In this document: positions 38,374 to 47,487 of the stretch, in pieces | Position numbering within the stretch: the first letter of the stretch is position 1 | How the letters are laid out: each line of letters begins with the position of its first letter | Assembly (NCBI RefSeq): GCF_015694425.1 | Contig: NZ_JADQDN010000011.1 | Location: 1-64,000 of the forward strand | Direction of reading: 5' to 3' | DNA: 64,000 nucleotides | From: Microvirga terrestris | GTDB taxonomy: Bacteria > Pseudomonadota > Alphaproteobacteria > Rhizobiales > Beijerinckiaceae | The notes under the pieces: model-generated | The model's database searches: none | What the model saw: only the letters and a program-made list of their open reading frames with translations | What the model was told of the DNA's origin: nothing | Made by a program: the position numbers and the translations under genes

Positions 38374-38841
38374 ATGACCACCGTCTTTGTCCTCAACGGA
38401 CCCAACCTCAACCTGCTCGGCCGCAGGGAGCCTCAGATCTATGGCAGCATCACGCTTGCCGACATCGAGAAGCTCGTGCGCGAGAAGGCCGAGGCTCTTG
38501 GGGCGGCAGTCACCTTCCGCCAGTCGAACCACGAGGGACATCTGGTCGACTGGATCCACGAGGCAGGAGCGCAAGGAGCAGGCATCGTCATCAATGCCGG
38601 CGCCTACACCCACACCTCGATCGCGCTCCGCGATGCCATCTCGGGCAGCGGCGCTCCGACGGTCGAGATCCACCTTTCGAATGTTCATGCTCGCGAGGGC
38701 TTTCGCCATCGCTCGCTCATAGCGCCCGTCTCCGTCGGCGTGATCTGTGGTTTCGGGCCCATGAGCTACCTGCTCGGCCTGGAAGCGGTTCACCGGGTGA
38801 TGGCCGAGCGGGCCCGTCCGGCAAAACCCTCCCAGCACTAA
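38374..38841 (+). CDS. aroQ: Type II 3-dehydroquinate dehydratase
   Basis: A 155-residue enzyme of the shikimate pathway, removing water from 3-dehydroquinate. VLNGPNLNLLGRREPQIYG contains the catalytic arginine/tyrosine loop, RQSNHEGHLVDWIHEA and VINAGAYTHTSIALRDA the active-site asparagine and histidine region, and VEIHLSNVHAREGFRHRS the C-terminal substrate site. It precedes accB by 27 bases, an arrangement common in alphaproteobacteria and probably an operon. Confidence 0.95.
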   Translation: MTTVFVLNGPNLNLLGRREPQIYGSITLADIEKLVREKAEALGAAVTFRQSNHEGHLVDWIHEAGAQGAGIVINAGAYTHTSIALRDAISGSGAPTVEIHLSNVHAREGFRHRSLIAPVSVGVICGFGPMSYLLGLEAVHRVMAERARPAKPSQH

Positions 38842-38868
38842 TTCCTCAGAAAAGCAGAGGTAAGCCCC

Positions 38869-39351
38869 ATGGCCAAGGAAAACCCTTTCGATCCTGATCT
38901 CGTCCGCGAGCTGGCGAACCTGATCGCCGACACGGATCTCAGCGAGATCGAAGTGGAGAAGGGCGACCTTCGCATTCGCGTGGCGCGCATGGTCACCGCC
39001 GCCGTTACTGTTCCGGTGGCGGCCCCGGCAGCTCATCACGCCCCCGCCCCGGTCATGGCGCCGCCGCCCTCCGTGGCTGCCGCTGCGGAAGCCGCCACGA
39101 AGGCAGCCGCGCCCAATCCCGGCGCCGTGCTCTCACCCATGGTCGGCACCGCCTACCGCAAGCCCTCGCCCGATGCGAAGAACTTCGTCGAGATCGGCTC
39201 CAAGGTGCAGGCCGGCGACAAGGTCCTGCTCGTCGAAGCCATGAAGACCTTCAACGAGATCGTGGCCCCCCGCGCCGGCACCGTGACGGCCATCTATGTC
39301 GAAGACGGAACTCCTGTTGAATACGGCGAACCCCTCCTCGTCATCGAGTAA
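38869..39351 (+). CDS. accB: Biotin carboxyl carrier protein of acetyl-CoA carboxylase
   Basis: A 160-residue BCCP. An N-terminal helical part ([28 protein letters not shown]) and an alanine/proline-rich linker lead to the biotinyl domain from about residue 84. The biotinylated lysine is K126 in EAMKTFNE. It carries carboxybiotin between AccC and the carboxyltransferase in fatty acid synthesis. It is 8 bases from accC. Confidence 0.95.
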   Translation: MAKENPFDPDLVRELANLIADTDLSEIEVEKGDLRIRVARMVTAAVTVPVAAPAAHHAPAPVMAPPPSVAAAAEAATKAAAPNPGAVLSPMVGTAYRKPSPDAKNFVEIGSKVQAGDKVLLVEAMKTFNEIVAPRAGTVTAIYVEDGTPVEYGEPLLVIE

Positions 39352-39359
39352 GGCGCGAT

Positions 39360-40721
39360 ATGTTCGATAAGATCCTGATTGCCAATCGAGGCGAGATCGC
39401 TCTGCGCATCCTGCGCGCCGCGAAGGAGCTCGGCATCGCCACCGTGGCGGTGCATTCCACCGCCGACGCGGATGCCATGCACGTGCGCCTTGCCGACGAG
39501 AGCGTCTGCATCGGCCCGCCGGCCGCTCGCGACAGCTATCTCAACATCCCCGCCCTGATCGCCGCCTGCGAGATCACCGGCGCCGACGCGATCCATCCCG
39601 GCTACGGCTTTCTCTCCGAGAATGCGCGCTTCGCGGAGGTGCTGGAGCATCACCGCATCGCGTTCATCGGCCCCAAGGCGGAGCATATCCGCATCATGGG
39701 TGACAAGATTGAGGCCAAGCGCACGGCCAAGCGCCTCGGCATTCCGTGCGTGCCCGGCTCGGAAGGCGGCATCACCGACGACGACGAGGCCAAGCGCGTC
39801 GCCAAGGAGATCGGCTACCCGGTCATCATCAAGGCAGCGGCCGGCGGAGGCGGGCGCGGCATGAAGGTGGCGCGCACCGAGGAGGACCTCGTCCACGCGC
39901 TCCAGACCGCCAAGACCGAGGCGAAGGCCGCCTTCGGCGATGACGCAGTCTATATCGAGAAGTATCTCGAGAAGCCGCGCCACATCGAGATCCAGGTTCT
40001 CGGCGATGGCAAGGGCAACGCCATTCATCTGGGCGAGCGCGACTGCTCGCTCCAGCGCCGCCACCAGAAGGTCTGGGAGGAAGGCCCTTCGCCGGCCCTC
40101 AACGTGGAGATGCGTGAACGCATTGGGGGCGTCGTGGCCAAGGCCATGCAGGAACTGCAATATGCGGGCGCCGGCACCATCGAGTTCCTCTACGAGGACG
40201 GCGAGTTCTACTTCATCGAGATGAACACACGCATCCAGGTGGAGCACCCGGTCACGGAGATGATCACCGGCATCGATCTGGTGAACGAGCAGATCCGCGT
40301 GGCGGCGGGACACCCGCTCTCGGTGAGGCAGGAAGACGTTAGGATCGAAGGCCATGCCATCGAGTGCCGCGTGAATGCCGAGCACCCCTCGACCTTCCGC
40401 CCCTCGCCCGGCACGATCAGCTATTTCCACCCACCGGGCGGATTGGGCGTACGCGTCGATTCGGCGGCCTATCAGGGCTACCGCATCCCGCCGCATTACG
40501 ATTCCCTTGTGGGCAAGCTCATCGTCCATGGCCGCACCCGCAACGAGTGCCTCATGCGCCTGCGCCGGGCTCTCGACGAGTTCGTGGTCGACGGCATCGA
40601 CACGACGCTCCCGCTCTTCCGCACCCTGGTGCGCAACCCGGAAATTCAGAACGGCCAGTACGACATCCATTGGCTGGAGAACTTCCTGAAGACGGGCGGG
40701 TTGGGCGACGAGCAGGTATAA
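39360..40721 (+). CDS. accC: Biotin carboxylase subunit of acetyl-CoA carboxylase
   Basis: A 453-residue ATP-grasp enzyme that carboxylates biotin on AccB using ATP and bicarbonate. [40 protein letters not shown], the glycine-rich [16 protein letters not shown] loop, [30 protein letters not shown] and the C-terminal [11 protein letters not shown] are all typical. Length is normal. ATG at 39360 follows the accB stop by 8 bases. Confidence 0.97.
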   Translation: MFDKILIANRGEIALRILRAAKELGIATVAVHSTADADAMHVRLADESVCIGPPAARDSYLNIPALIAACEITGADAIHPGYGFLSENARFAEVLEHHRIAFIGPKAEHIRIMGDKIEAKRTAKRLGIPCVPGSEGGITDDDEAKRVAKEIGYPVIIKAAAGGGGRGMKVARTEEDLVHALQTAKTEAKAAFGDDAVYIEKYLEKPRHIEIQVLGDGKGNAIHLGERDCSLQRRHQKVWEEGPSPALNVEMRERIGGVVAKAMQELQYAGAGTIEFLYEDGEFYFIEMNTRIQVEHPVTEMITGIDLVNEQIRVAAGHPLSVRQEDVRIEGHAIECRVNAEHPSTFRPSPGTISYFHPPGGLGVRVDSAAYQGYRIPPHYDSLVGKLIVHGRTRNECLMRLRRALDEFVVDGIDTTLPLFRTLVRNPEIQNGQYDIHWLENFLKTGGLGDEQV

Positions 40722-40795
40722 CAGCTTGTTATAAAATATCGGGGCCGCTATTCTGGCTGCAACAGAACAGGGGCCCCGTCATTGAAGGCGAGGTC

Positions 40796-41407
40796 ATGGA
40801 AATCATGCCTCGCTTTCTTCATGTGGGCTGCGGCCCAAAGCGTAAGAATCAGACCGTAAAGGCTTTTGCCTCGTCAGAATGGGAGGAGGTTACGCTCGAT
40901 ATCGACAGAAGCGTGAAGCCGGATCTCATCGATAAACTTCCTGAGCTGTCCCAGGTGGAATCGAACAGCTTTGACGCCGTCTACTCAGCCCACAACATCG
41001 AGCATCTCTACCCACACGAAGTGCCCTTGGCGCTGAAAGCGATGCGCCGAGTTCTCAAGTCGGACGGCTTTGTGATCCTCACCTGCCCGGATCTTCAAAC
41101 AATCGGTGAGCGTTTGGCCTCGGGCGATATCGAAGCACCGATCTACACCAGCGGCAGAGGGCCGGTTGCACCCCTCGACATGATGTACGGGTTCAGGCCT
41201 GCGATGGCGGACGGGAACCTCTACATGGCCCATCATACGGGCTTTACGCTCAAATCTCTCGGCGATGCTTGTGTCCGAGCTGGATTCGTCAACTTCTTCG
41301 GACTGAGACGCCCGAAAAGATATGATTTATGGGGATTGGCAACAAAGCTGCCAAAAACCGACGACGAGATGAGGCAACTCGGCAAAATCTATCTAACACC
41401 GGTCTGA
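40796..41407 (+). CDS. SAM-dependent methyltransferase-like protein
   Basis: A 203-residue class I methyltransferase fold. FLHVGCGPKRKNQ is motif I, VTLDIDRSVKPDLI the acidic end of beta2, SFDAVYSAHNIEHLYPHEVPLALKAMRRVLKSDGF motifs II to III with the post-motif HxxEH common to Methyltransf_11 members. ATG at 40796 has GAAGGCGAGG upstream; an ATG three codons on is possible. The open frame extends upstream over accC, but that part is an overlapping frame of accC. It lies between accC and aat; the substrate is unknown. Confidence 0.8.
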   Translation: MEIMPRFLHVGCGPKRKNQTVKAFASSEWEEVTLDIDRSVKPDLIDKLPELSQVESNSFDAVYSAHNIEHLYPHEVPLALKAMRRVLKSDGFVILTCPDLQTIGERLASGDIEAPIYTSGRGPVAPLDMMYGFRPAMADGNLYMAHHTGFTLKSLGDACVRAGFVNFFGLRRPKRYDLWGLATKLPKTDDEMRQLGKIYLTPV

Positions 41408-41466
41408 CTTCGCGTTCAGGCTATCCTATTTTGAAGGACAGCCTGATTGATCAGATATGTTGATGA

Positions 41467-42141
41467 ATGACACACCCTTCCGACCACGCCCCTGAGATTA
41501 CCCCCGATATCCTGCTGAAAGCCTACGCAGCCGGGATTTTTCCTATGGCGGAGGATGCGGATGATCCGTCTCTGTTCTGGGTCGAGCCGCGTGAGCGTGG
41601 GATCATTCCCCTCAACGGCTTCCACGTCTCCAAGCGTCTTGCCCGCACCGTTCGTTCTGACTTCTTCGAGGTTCATGTGGATCGGGATTTCGACGCAGTG
41701 ATCGCCGGCTGCGCCGCGCCGGCTGCCGACCGGGAGAAGACTTGGATCAGCCGGCGGATCCGCGAACTCTACGGCGAGTTGTTCGATTCCGGCTACTGCC
41801 ATACGGTGGAGGTCTATCAGGAGGGCCGCCTCGTTGGCGGCCTTTACGGGGTCAGGCTGAACGGCGCGTTCTTCGGGGAGAGCATGTTTCACACCGAGCG
41901 CGACGCCTCGAAGGTGGCGCTCGTGCACCTCGTAGCGCGCCTGTGCCGAGGCGGCTTTTCACTGCTTGACACGCAGTTCGTGACCTCGCACCTAGCGCAG
42001 TTCGGCGCTACCGAGGTCCCGCGGCGGGCTTACAAGCAGATGCTGCGCAATGCCATGGAGCATGCGGCCGACTGGGATGTCTGGCCGAGAGGCAGGACCG
42101 TGAGCGGCGAGGAAGCGCTCGCCGCGATCAGCTTCCCCTAA
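41467..42141 (+). CDS. aat: Leucyl/phenylalanyl-tRNA-protein transferase
   Basis: A 224-residue GNAT-like aminoacyl transferase of the N-degron pathway, adding Leu or Phe to N-terminal Arg or Lys for ClpS/ClpAP recognition. [65 protein letters not shown] and [16 protein letters not shown] are family hallmarks. It overlaps the convergent DUF2155 gene at the stop codons by 4 bases. Confidence 0.95.
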   Translation: MTHPSDHAPEITPDILLKAYAAGIFPMAEDADDPSLFWVEPRERGIIPLNGFHVSKRLARTVRSDFFEVHVDRDFDAVIAGCAAPAADREKTWISRRIRELYGELFDSGYCHTVEVYQEGRLVGGLYGVRLNGAFFGESMFHTERDASKVALVHLVARLCRGGFSLLDTQFVTSHLAQFGATEVPRRAYKQMLRNAMEHAADWDVWPRGRTVSGEEALAAISFP

Positions 42142-42752
42142 TTAGGACGATCGGAATTGATGATCGGCGCAGCCGGTCGCCGGGCGGGCTGCTGGCGCTG
42201 AGGCGCCTGCTGCCGCAGGGGTGCCGTCTCGACGGCGGGCGGACGTGGGGCCGTGCCTCCCGCCGGGGTCATGATGTCACCGGGCCGCGCCGGATCGTTG
42301 GGGCCACGGGCTGCATCCTGGATCGGCGGCAGCTCCTCGGGGGTCTCCTTCGGCTCGGCGATCACCTCGGTGCCGCCTTTGCAGTCCACGAGCCAGATGT
42401 CGTAGACCGGGTGCTCAAGGCCGTGCAGGCCTGGGCTTGCGGCGAAGAGCCAGCCCGAGAAGACCCGCTTGCCCTTCCCCTCGGATCCGGGCTCGTCCAC
42501 CTCGATGAAGGACGTAGTGTTCGGCGTTTCCGTGGCCGGCTTGGTGAAGCAGACCCGCGACGTCACCTGAAGGGCGCCGAACTGGACAGTCTCATCCACA
42601 GCCACCTCGAACGAAACAATTCGCCCGGTGATCTTGTCCAAGCCGGAGAAGACGGCTGTGGGATTCTTGATCCTGTCCGCCTGCGCGGCGGTCAGGCCAC
42701 CGATAAGCGATGCGAGCACCAGGGGAGCCCGCGTCCATCCGAGTTTCATCAT
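42138..42752 (-). CDS. DUF2155 exported protein, complex I-associated family
   Basis: A 204-residue exported protein. The start [25 protein letters not shown] is a signal peptide, and the DUF2155 core follows: [39 protein letters not shown] to [29 protein letters not shown], with two conserved cysteines. The tail is proline/glutamine-rich. In alphaproteobacteria this gene usually stands between NDUFA12 and aat. Here aat is adjacent but NDUFA12 is 4.3 kb away. The function is unproven. Confidence 0.85.
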   Translation of the reverse strand: MMKLGWTRAPLVLASLIGGLTAAQADRIKNPTAVFSGLDKITGRIVSFEVAVDETVQFGALQVTSRVCFTKPATETPNTTSFIEVDEPGSEGKGKRVFSGWLFAASPGLHGLEHPVYDIWLVDCKGGTEVIAEPKETPEELPPIQDAARGPNDPARPGDIMTPAGGTAPRPPAVETAPLRQQAPQRQQPARRPAAPIINSDRPN

Positions 42753-42897
42753 GCTGTCCAAGCCAAGTTCGATTTGGCGTTTGCTGTCCGGCCGAGCTTG
42801 GCCGCACCTTTGTTCGTTCGGCAACGCGATAGCACGTGAACCATGATGGAAAAAGGGCAGACCGGGAAGATAGAACCCCGGTCCCCCGCCCTGAAAC

Positions 42898-43353
42898 TCA
42901 GCCAGCCCGCGAAAGCGACCTGAGCGCCCCCCGAAGGTCATCCGGCGGCAACTGCGGCAGGCTAGCCTCGATGGCGGCATGGAGGTCGCGCCAGATCGGA
43001 ACGGCTGCGGCCAGCACCTCCCGCCCCTTGTCCGTGAGGCAAAGAAGCCGGCTGCGGCCATCCTCCGGGTCGCGGGAGATGGTCACGAGTCCATCCCGTT
43101 CAAGCGGCTTTAAGGCGGCGGTCAGCGTCGTCCGGTCCATTGCCAGTAGCTGCGCGACGGGACCGATCGGCGGAGGCTTGGGTCGGTTAAGGGCGTTCAG
43201 AAGAGAGAACTGGCCAGAGGTAATCCCGGCAGGCCGCAGAGCTTCATCGAAGCGTCGCGACAGCGCACGGGCGGCCCGCTGCGCATGCAGGCACAGGCAG
43301 GTGTCGCGCACCTGATGTGTTGTCTCGAAGATTATGTCTCGGCTGTTTGACAT
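42898..43353 (-). CDS. MarR-family transcriptional regulator
   Basis: A 151-residue winged-helix repressor. CLCLHAQRAARALSRRFDEALRPAGITSGQFSLLNAL precedes the recognition helix region GPVAQLLAMDRTTLTAALKPLERDGLVTISRDPEDGRSRLLCLTDKG, the canonical MarR wing. It is divergent from a DUF1428 gene with a perfect palindrome between them, so it probably controls itself and the plus-strand genes to DUF899. The inducer is unknown. Confidence 0.9.
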   Translation of the reverse strand: MSNSRDIIFETTHQVRDTCLCLHAQRAARALSRRFDEALRPAGITSGQFSLLNALNRPKPPPIGPVAQLLAMDRTTLTAALKPLERDGLVTISRDPEDGRSRLLCLTDKGREVLAAAVPIWRDLHAAIEASLPQLPPDDLRGALRSLSRAG

Positions 43354-43363
43354 GGCCTATTTA

Positions 43364-43377
43364 TGTTGATATCAACA
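43364..43377. promoter_or_regulatory. Candidate MarR operator
   Basis: TGTTGATATCAACA is a perfect 14-bp palindrome 10 bases upstream of the marR start and 41 bases upstream of the DUF1428 start. Its position and form fit a MarR-dimer operator controlling both divergent genes. Confidence 0.7.
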
Positions 43378-43418
43378 CAGTTGTCAAGGGACTAGGCCCA
43401 AAGCCAAGGGAGATAGCG

Positions 43419-43772
43419 ATGTCATATGTGGATGGGTTCGTGCTGGCCGTTCCAGCGGACAAGAAGGAAGTATACCGCAAGCACGCGGCCGAGGCGGCGC
43501 CCCTGTTCAAGGAGTTCGGCGCTACCCGCATGGTCGAGTGCTGGGGCGACGACGTGCCGGACGGCAAGCTCACCGATTTTCGCCGCTCCGTCCAGGCTAA
43601 GGACGACGAGGTCGTCGTGTTCAGCTGGATCGAGTATCCGTCCAAGGAAGTTCGCGACGCTGCCCAACAGAAGATCATGACCGATCCGCGCATGGAGGCG
43701 ATGGGCCAGCAGATGCCCTTCGACGGCAAGCGCATGATCTTCGGCGGCTTCATGCCGATCCTCGACGTATAA
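43419..43772 (+). CDS. DUF1428 (YbaA-like) protein
   Basis: A 117-residue DUF1428 family protein of the dimeric alpha-beta barrel superfamily. MSYVDGFVLAVPADKKEVYRKHA, MVECWGDDVPDGKLTDFRRSV and FSWIEYPSKEVRDAAQQKIMTDPRM are family-typical. ATG at 43419 has AAGGGAGA upstream. It leads a likely operon with two further accessory genes behind the putative MarR operator. Its biochemical role is unknown. Confidence 0.9.
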   Translation: MSYVDGFVLAVPADKKEVYRKHAAEAAPLFKEFGATRMVECWGDDVPDGKLTDFRRSVQAKDDEVVVFSWIEYPSKEVRDAAQQKIMTDPRMEAMGQQMPFDGKRMIFGGFMPILDV

Positions 43773-43783
43773 GGATCTACGTC

Positions 43784-44560
43784 ATGGCCAATCAGCACGG
43801 CGACTTCATCTGGTACGAACTCCTGACGAAGGATGCGGATGCAGCCGCCCGCTTCTACGGCGCTGTGATCGGCTGGCAGAACCGACCGGCGGAAGGCTCA
43901 GACCGCGGCTACCGGGTCTTCGGGATCAACGGCACGGATGTGGGCGGCCTCATGCCCTTCCCGCCCGGCGCCGAGAACGCGGGCATGCGCCCGATGTGGC
44001 TCGGCTACGTAGCAGTCGAGAACGTCGACGCCGCAGCGGCCGACGTCGTCCGGGACGGCGGCGCGCAGCATATCCCGCCCACCGACATCCCGGGCGTCGG
44101 CCGCTTCGCAATGCTCTCCGACCCGCAAGGCGTGATGTTCTACATCATGCGTGGTACGGTGGATGGCACGAGCACCGCGTTCGACCAGAGCAAGTTCGGC
44201 CATTGCAACTGGAACGAGCTCGCCACCGGCGACCCGCAGGCTGCGCTCGCCTTCTACCGGGCCCGCTTCGGCTGGGAGAAGGGCGATGCCATGCCTATGG
44301 GCGAGATGGGCGATTACCAGTTCATCAACCATGGCGGCCGGACCATCGGGGCCGTGATGCCATGCATGCCGGAGGGTCCGCCGCCCCGGTGGACATTCTA
44401 TTTCGGCGTCGAAGACATCGATGTCGCGGCACAGGCTGTGCCCGGTCAGGGCGGCACGATTCACTACGGCCCCGCCGAAGTCCCGGGCGGCGTCTTCATC
44501 ATTGTCGCCAGCGATCCGCAGGGAGCCCCGTTTGGCCTCGTCGGTCCGCGTAAATCTTGA
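43784..44560 (+). CDS. VOC-family protein with two glyoxalase-like domains
   Basis: A 258-residue protein made of two tandem vicinal oxygen chelate domains. The first begins GDFIWYELLTKDADAAARFYGAVIGW, the second GHCNWNELATGDPQAALAFYRARFGWEKG, and each ends in a DPQG-type strand (SDPQGVMFYIM, SDPQGAPFGLV). Relatives are metalloenzymes or resistance-type binding proteins. It starts 11 bases after DUF1428 with AAGGAT upstream. The substrate is not assignable. Confidence 0.9.
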   Translation: MANQHGDFIWYELLTKDADAAARFYGAVIGWQNRPAEGSDRGYRVFGINGTDVGGLMPFPPGAENAGMRPMWLGYVAVENVDAAAADVVRDGGAQHIPPTDIPGVGRFAMLSDPQGVMFYIMRGTVDGTSTAFDQSKFGHCNWNELATGDPQAALAFYRARFGWEKGDAMPMGEMGDYQFINHGGRTIGAVMPCMPEGPPPRWTFYFGVEDIDVAAQAVPGQGGTIHYGPAEVPGGVFIIVASDPQGAPFGLVGPRKS

Positions 44561-44585
44561 AAGGTCGGCCTTCGAGGAGCATCCC

Positions 44586-45290
44586 ATGAGCGACAAGCTT
44601 GTCCACGCTGAAGAACTCGCGCGCCGCTCGCCGGTGCGCTTTCCGAACGAAAGCGCCGAGTATCGTGCTGCCCGCACAGCCCTGCTGGCAGAGGAGATCG
44701 AGTTGCGGCGTCATCTGGAACGTGTCGCTGAGCAGCGCCGAGCCTTGCCGCCCGGCGGGGCGGTGACAGGCGACTATCACTTCGAGGGTGAGAACGGTCC
44801 GGTGAGCTTCGCCGACCTTTTCGGCGACAAGCAGTCGCTCGCTGTCTACAGCTACATGTTCGGCCCTCAGCGCGAGCGCCCCTGCCCCATGTGCACCAAC
44901 TTACTGGGAGCGCTCGAAGGTAACGGCGCCGACATCCAGCAGCGCATGGCACTCGCCGTCGTGGCGCGATCCCCGATCGAGCGGCTGGCCGCCTGGAAGC
45001 GGGAACGCGGCTGGACAAACCTGCGGCTCTACACCGATCTCAACGGCAATTACTCCCGCGACTACCACGGTGTCCTGCCGGACGGGTCGGAGATCCCGAG
45101 CCTCAACGTCTTCACGCGCCGCGATGGGACGATCCGGCATTTCTGGAGCGGAGAGATGACGGGCGAGTCCGCCGATCCAGGCCAGGATCCCCGCGGCGCC
45201 CCGGATCTCGCACCTCTGTGGAACGTGCTCGACATGACGCCCGAGGGTCGTGGCACGGATTGGTATCCCAAGCTGGATTACGGGGTGTAG
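44586..45290 (+). CDS. DUF899 thioredoxin-like protein
   Basis: A 234-residue DUF899 protein. VRFPNESAEYRAARTALLAEEIELRRHLERVAEQRRALPPGG is the conserved N-terminal helix. A thioredoxin-like fold follows with YMFGPQRERPCPMCTNLLGAL, a CPMC pair at the thioredoxin-type position, and LNVFTRRDGTIRHFWSGEM. The C-terminus DMTPEGRGTDWYPKLDYG is typical. ATG at 44586 has GAGGAG upstream. It is the last of three closely spaced genes behind the MarR palindrome. Redox function is inferred only. Confidence 0.88.
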   Translation: MSDKLVHAEELARRSPVRFPNESAEYRAARTALLAEEIELRRHLERVAEQRRALPPGGAVTGDYHFEGENGPVSFADLFGDKQSLAVYSYMFGPQRERPCPMCTNLLGALEGNGADIQQRMALAVVARSPIERLAAWKRERGWTNLRLYTDLNGNYSRDYHGVLPDGSEIPSLNVFTRRDGTIRHFWSGEMTGESADPGQDPRGAPDLAPLWNVLDMTPEGRGTDWYPKLDYGV

Positions 45291-45398
45291 TCTCTCAAAA
45301 ATGCACCAACGCTCCAATATTTCGTTGGGCTGTTCAGGATCAGGTTCGATCGACTAAGCTTCCAGGCGTGCGAGCGACCTCGGAGCGAAGATACCTGC

Positions 45399-46022
45399 AT
45401 GAGCGAAGCCCAGACTCCTGGTGATGAGTCCCGTCAGCGGCTGGGCTTTCTGTCGGCCGCAGAAGCCGCCGCCCTCACCCATCGTGGCGTTCTGATCCCG
45501 GATCCGACCTCTGTGTTGGTCTCACCGGGCGTCCGGCTTGGAACCGGAGCGGTGCTTTGGCCCGGCGTCATCCTTGACGCTCGAGATGGCGGAGCTATCG
45601 TCATCGGTGCCGGCACGCAGCTTTTCCCCGGGAGCAGGCTTGTTGCCTCCGGCGGCTCGATCAAGGTCGGAGCTCATGCCGAGATCGGGGAAGAAGGCGG
45701 CTTCACCCTCAAGGCTGAGGCAGGCGACGTGATCGAGGTCGGCGACGGGGCGCGGCTTCTCGGTGGAGGGTCGCTCACCCGGTCCAATCGAATCGGGCGC
45801 GGCGCGCAGATCCTCGGACCCATCCGTTGCCAGAACTGCACCTTGGGTGACGGCGGAAGCTATCGTGATCCCGAGCCGGATGCGCGCGGCGCTGTCCTCA
45901 AGGGCTCGGGCGTCGCCCGCCAGATCGATGTTCCGATCGGCTGCGTGATCCAGGCTTTCGGGCTCTTCTCTGAAGGCGTTCTCAGGCAGCAATCCTATTT
46001 CCATCCCAAACCAGCCGGGTAA
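45399..46022 (+). CDS. Left-handed beta-helix (hexapeptide-repeat) protein
   Basis: A 207-residue protein with imperfect hexapeptide repeats: VLVSPGVRLGTGAVLWPGVILDARDGG, IVIGAGTQLFPGSRLVASGG, IKVGAHAEIGEEGGF, VIEVGDGARLLGGGS and IGRGAQILGPIRCQNCTLGDGG. This is the LbH fold of acyl- and nucleotidyl-sugar transferases such as the GlmU C-terminal domain, but no uridylyltransferase domain is present. It begins 108 bases after DUF899 and ends 5 bases before the aldo/keto reductase, with which it is probably co-transcribed. A sugar or acyl transferase role is possible. Confidence 0.7.
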   Translation: MSEAQTPGDESRQRLGFLSAAEAAALTHRGVLIPDPTSVLVSPGVRLGTGAVLWPGVILDARDGGAIVIGAGTQLFPGSRLVASGGSIKVGAHAEIGEEGGFTLKAEAGDVIEVGDGARLLGGGSLTRSNRIGRGAQILGPIRCQNCTLGDGGSYRDPEPDARGAVLKGSGVARQIDVPIGCVIQAFGLFSEGVLRQQSYFHPKPAG

Positions 46023-46027
46023 AACTC

Positions 46028-46816
46028 ATGCTCCAAAAGTTTACTCAACCCGGCCTCAAGCTCGGGCTGGGCCTGCTCTCGATTGGCCGCGCATGGGGTG
46101 TGAATCAAAGTGCGCCAGCGGACGAGAATGAGGCACGTGCTCTCCTTTCCAAGGCCCTGGAACTGGGCATTACCATCTTCGACACGGCCCCCGCCTATGC
46201 GGAGAGCGAAGCCCGGCTGGGCCACTTCCTCGATACCCTTGAGCCCTCGGCCAAGCACAGGCTCACCATCATGACGAAGGCCGGAGAGCATTGGGACTTC
46301 GCTCGCGGCGCCAGCTTTGTCGATCACAGCCGCGATGCGCTGGTCCGAAGCATCGACCAGAGCCTGTCCCTGCTCGGAACCATCGATGTCCTGCAGATCC
46401 ACAAGGCGACGAGCGATGTCGTCACCCATCCCGATGTGATCGCCGCAATGGATTATGCAAAGCGGTGCGGGGTCACGGCCTTCGGGGTGAGCGTCAGCGA
46501 TGTGGAAGCCGGGCGGCTTGCGCTGAAAAGCGGATTATATGACGCGCTGCAATTTCCGTTGAACATGTCGAGCCAGACCATGGCCCCGTTGCTGCCGGAA
46601 CTGAAAGCGAGCGACCGCACCGCGATCGTCAACCGCCCCTTCGCCATGGGTGGCCTGCTGGCTGGGCAGCCGTTCGAGGAAGCAGCCGCTGCCGCGTTCC
46701 GCTATATCGAAGAACGACTGCCAAGGGCCGTTATTCTCAGCGGAACAGGAAAGGCCGCGCATCTCGTGCAGAATGTTCAGGCCTTCCACAAGTGCCGACT
46801 TAATCCTGCTCTTTGA
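46028..46816 (+). CDS. Aldo/keto reductase
   Basis: A 262-residue NAD(P)H-dependent (alpha/beta)8 barrel. The catalytic tetrad is visible as D52 and Y57 (FDTAPAYAESEARLG), K84 (IMTKAGEHWD) and H125 (VLQIHKATSD). The protein is slightly shorter than most members. It starts 5 bases after the beta-helix gene. Together they could modify a sugar or aldehyde, but no substrate is implied by the sequence. Confidence 0.85.
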   Translation: MLQKFTQPGLKLGLGLLSIGRAWGVNQSAPADENEARALLSKALELGITIFDTAPAYAESEARLGHFLDTLEPSAKHRLTIMTKAGEHWDFARGASFVDHSRDALVRSIDQSLSLLGTIDVLQIHKATSDVVTHPDVIAAMDYAKRCGVTAFGVSVSDVEAGRLALKSGLYDALQFPLNMSSQTMAPLLPELKASDRTAIVNRPFAMGGLLAGQPFEEAAAAAFRYIEERLPRAVILSGTGKAAHLVQNVQAFHKCRLNPAL

Positions 46817-46819
46817 GCT

Positions 46820-47047
46820 TCAGGACCAGTCCTGCTCCAGCGGATCAGGCGCCGGCTCGGTCATCGGATCGCCCGCCTTCAGGCGCTTCTCGAAATGTGC
46901 CGTTGAGCAGGCATGGGAGCAGAGGAGCCCGCGCTCGGACCAATAGGCCGGGCCGCTCTCGATCCGACCCGCGTGATGGACAAAATCCGGGTGGTCATAA
47001 GGCAGGCCGCACTCGATGCAGGTGCGGGCCTGGGCTCTCTTCAGCAT
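46820..47047 (-). CDS. Small hypothetical protein with two cysteine pairs
   Basis: A 75-residue protein. C10/C13 (CIECG) and C43/C47 (CSHAC) could bind zinc. The rest is charged, ending EPAPDPLEQDWS. ATG at 47047 lies 26 bases past the NDUFA12 stop on the same strand, suggesting co-transcription. I do not recognise a named family. Confidence 0.65.
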   Translation of the reverse strand: MLKRAQARTCIECGLPYDHPDFVHHAGRIESGPAYWSERGLLCSHACSTAHFEKRLKAGDPMTEPAPDPLEQDWS

Positions 47048-47073
47048 GGCGGGTCAGGAGGCTGCTTGGAGCC

Positions 47074-47487
47074 TCACTCCCCGGGCGTCCACGGCACGTA
47101 ATCGCCGGTGGCGGCGGGGCGCTGGCCGGAGCCGAGCTGAGACCCTTGCGGCCGGTAAGCCTGGGTGGTGCCGGTCATGTTCGGCACATAGGGCTTTTCC
47201 CAGCAATGCGGCCGGTAGGTTTCCTCGCTCGGCGGAATGTCGCCGTTGTGGCACAGCCAGGCACGCCAGCCGGGCGGCACCTTCGAGGCATCGGCCTCGC
47301 CGTTATAGACGACCCAGCGGCGCTCGGCGCCCACATTCGAGTCGATCGCCTGCGGCTGGACATAGCGGTAGTAGGTATTGCCGAACTCGTCCGTGCCCAC
47401 GAACACGCCCTTGCGCCAGGTGAAGAATCGGGTGCCGAGGGTCTGTCCGTTCCACCAGGTGAAGAACTGGGTGAAAAACTCTTTCAT
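47074..47487 (-). CDS. NADH:ubiquinone oxidoreductase accessory subunit NDUFA12
   Basis: A 137-residue homologue of the mitochondrial complex I subunit NDUFA12 (B17.2), found in alphaproteobacteria. FTWWNGQTLGTRFFTWRKGVFVGTDEFGNTYYR, RRWVVYNGEADASKVPPGWRAWLCHNGD and the C-terminal YVPWTPGE are characteristic. ATG at 47487 is taken; the frame stays open upstream to 47754 but without family sequence. It belongs with DUF2155 in most relatives, and here they are 4.3 kb apart. Confidence 0.92.
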   Translation of the reverse strand: MKEFFTQFFTWWNGQTLGTRFFTWRKGVFVGTDEFGNTYYRYVQPQAIDSNVGAERRWVVYNGEADASKVPPGWRAWLCHNGDIPPSEETYRPHCWEKPYVPNMTGTTQAYRPQGSQLGSGQRPAATGDYVPWTPGE

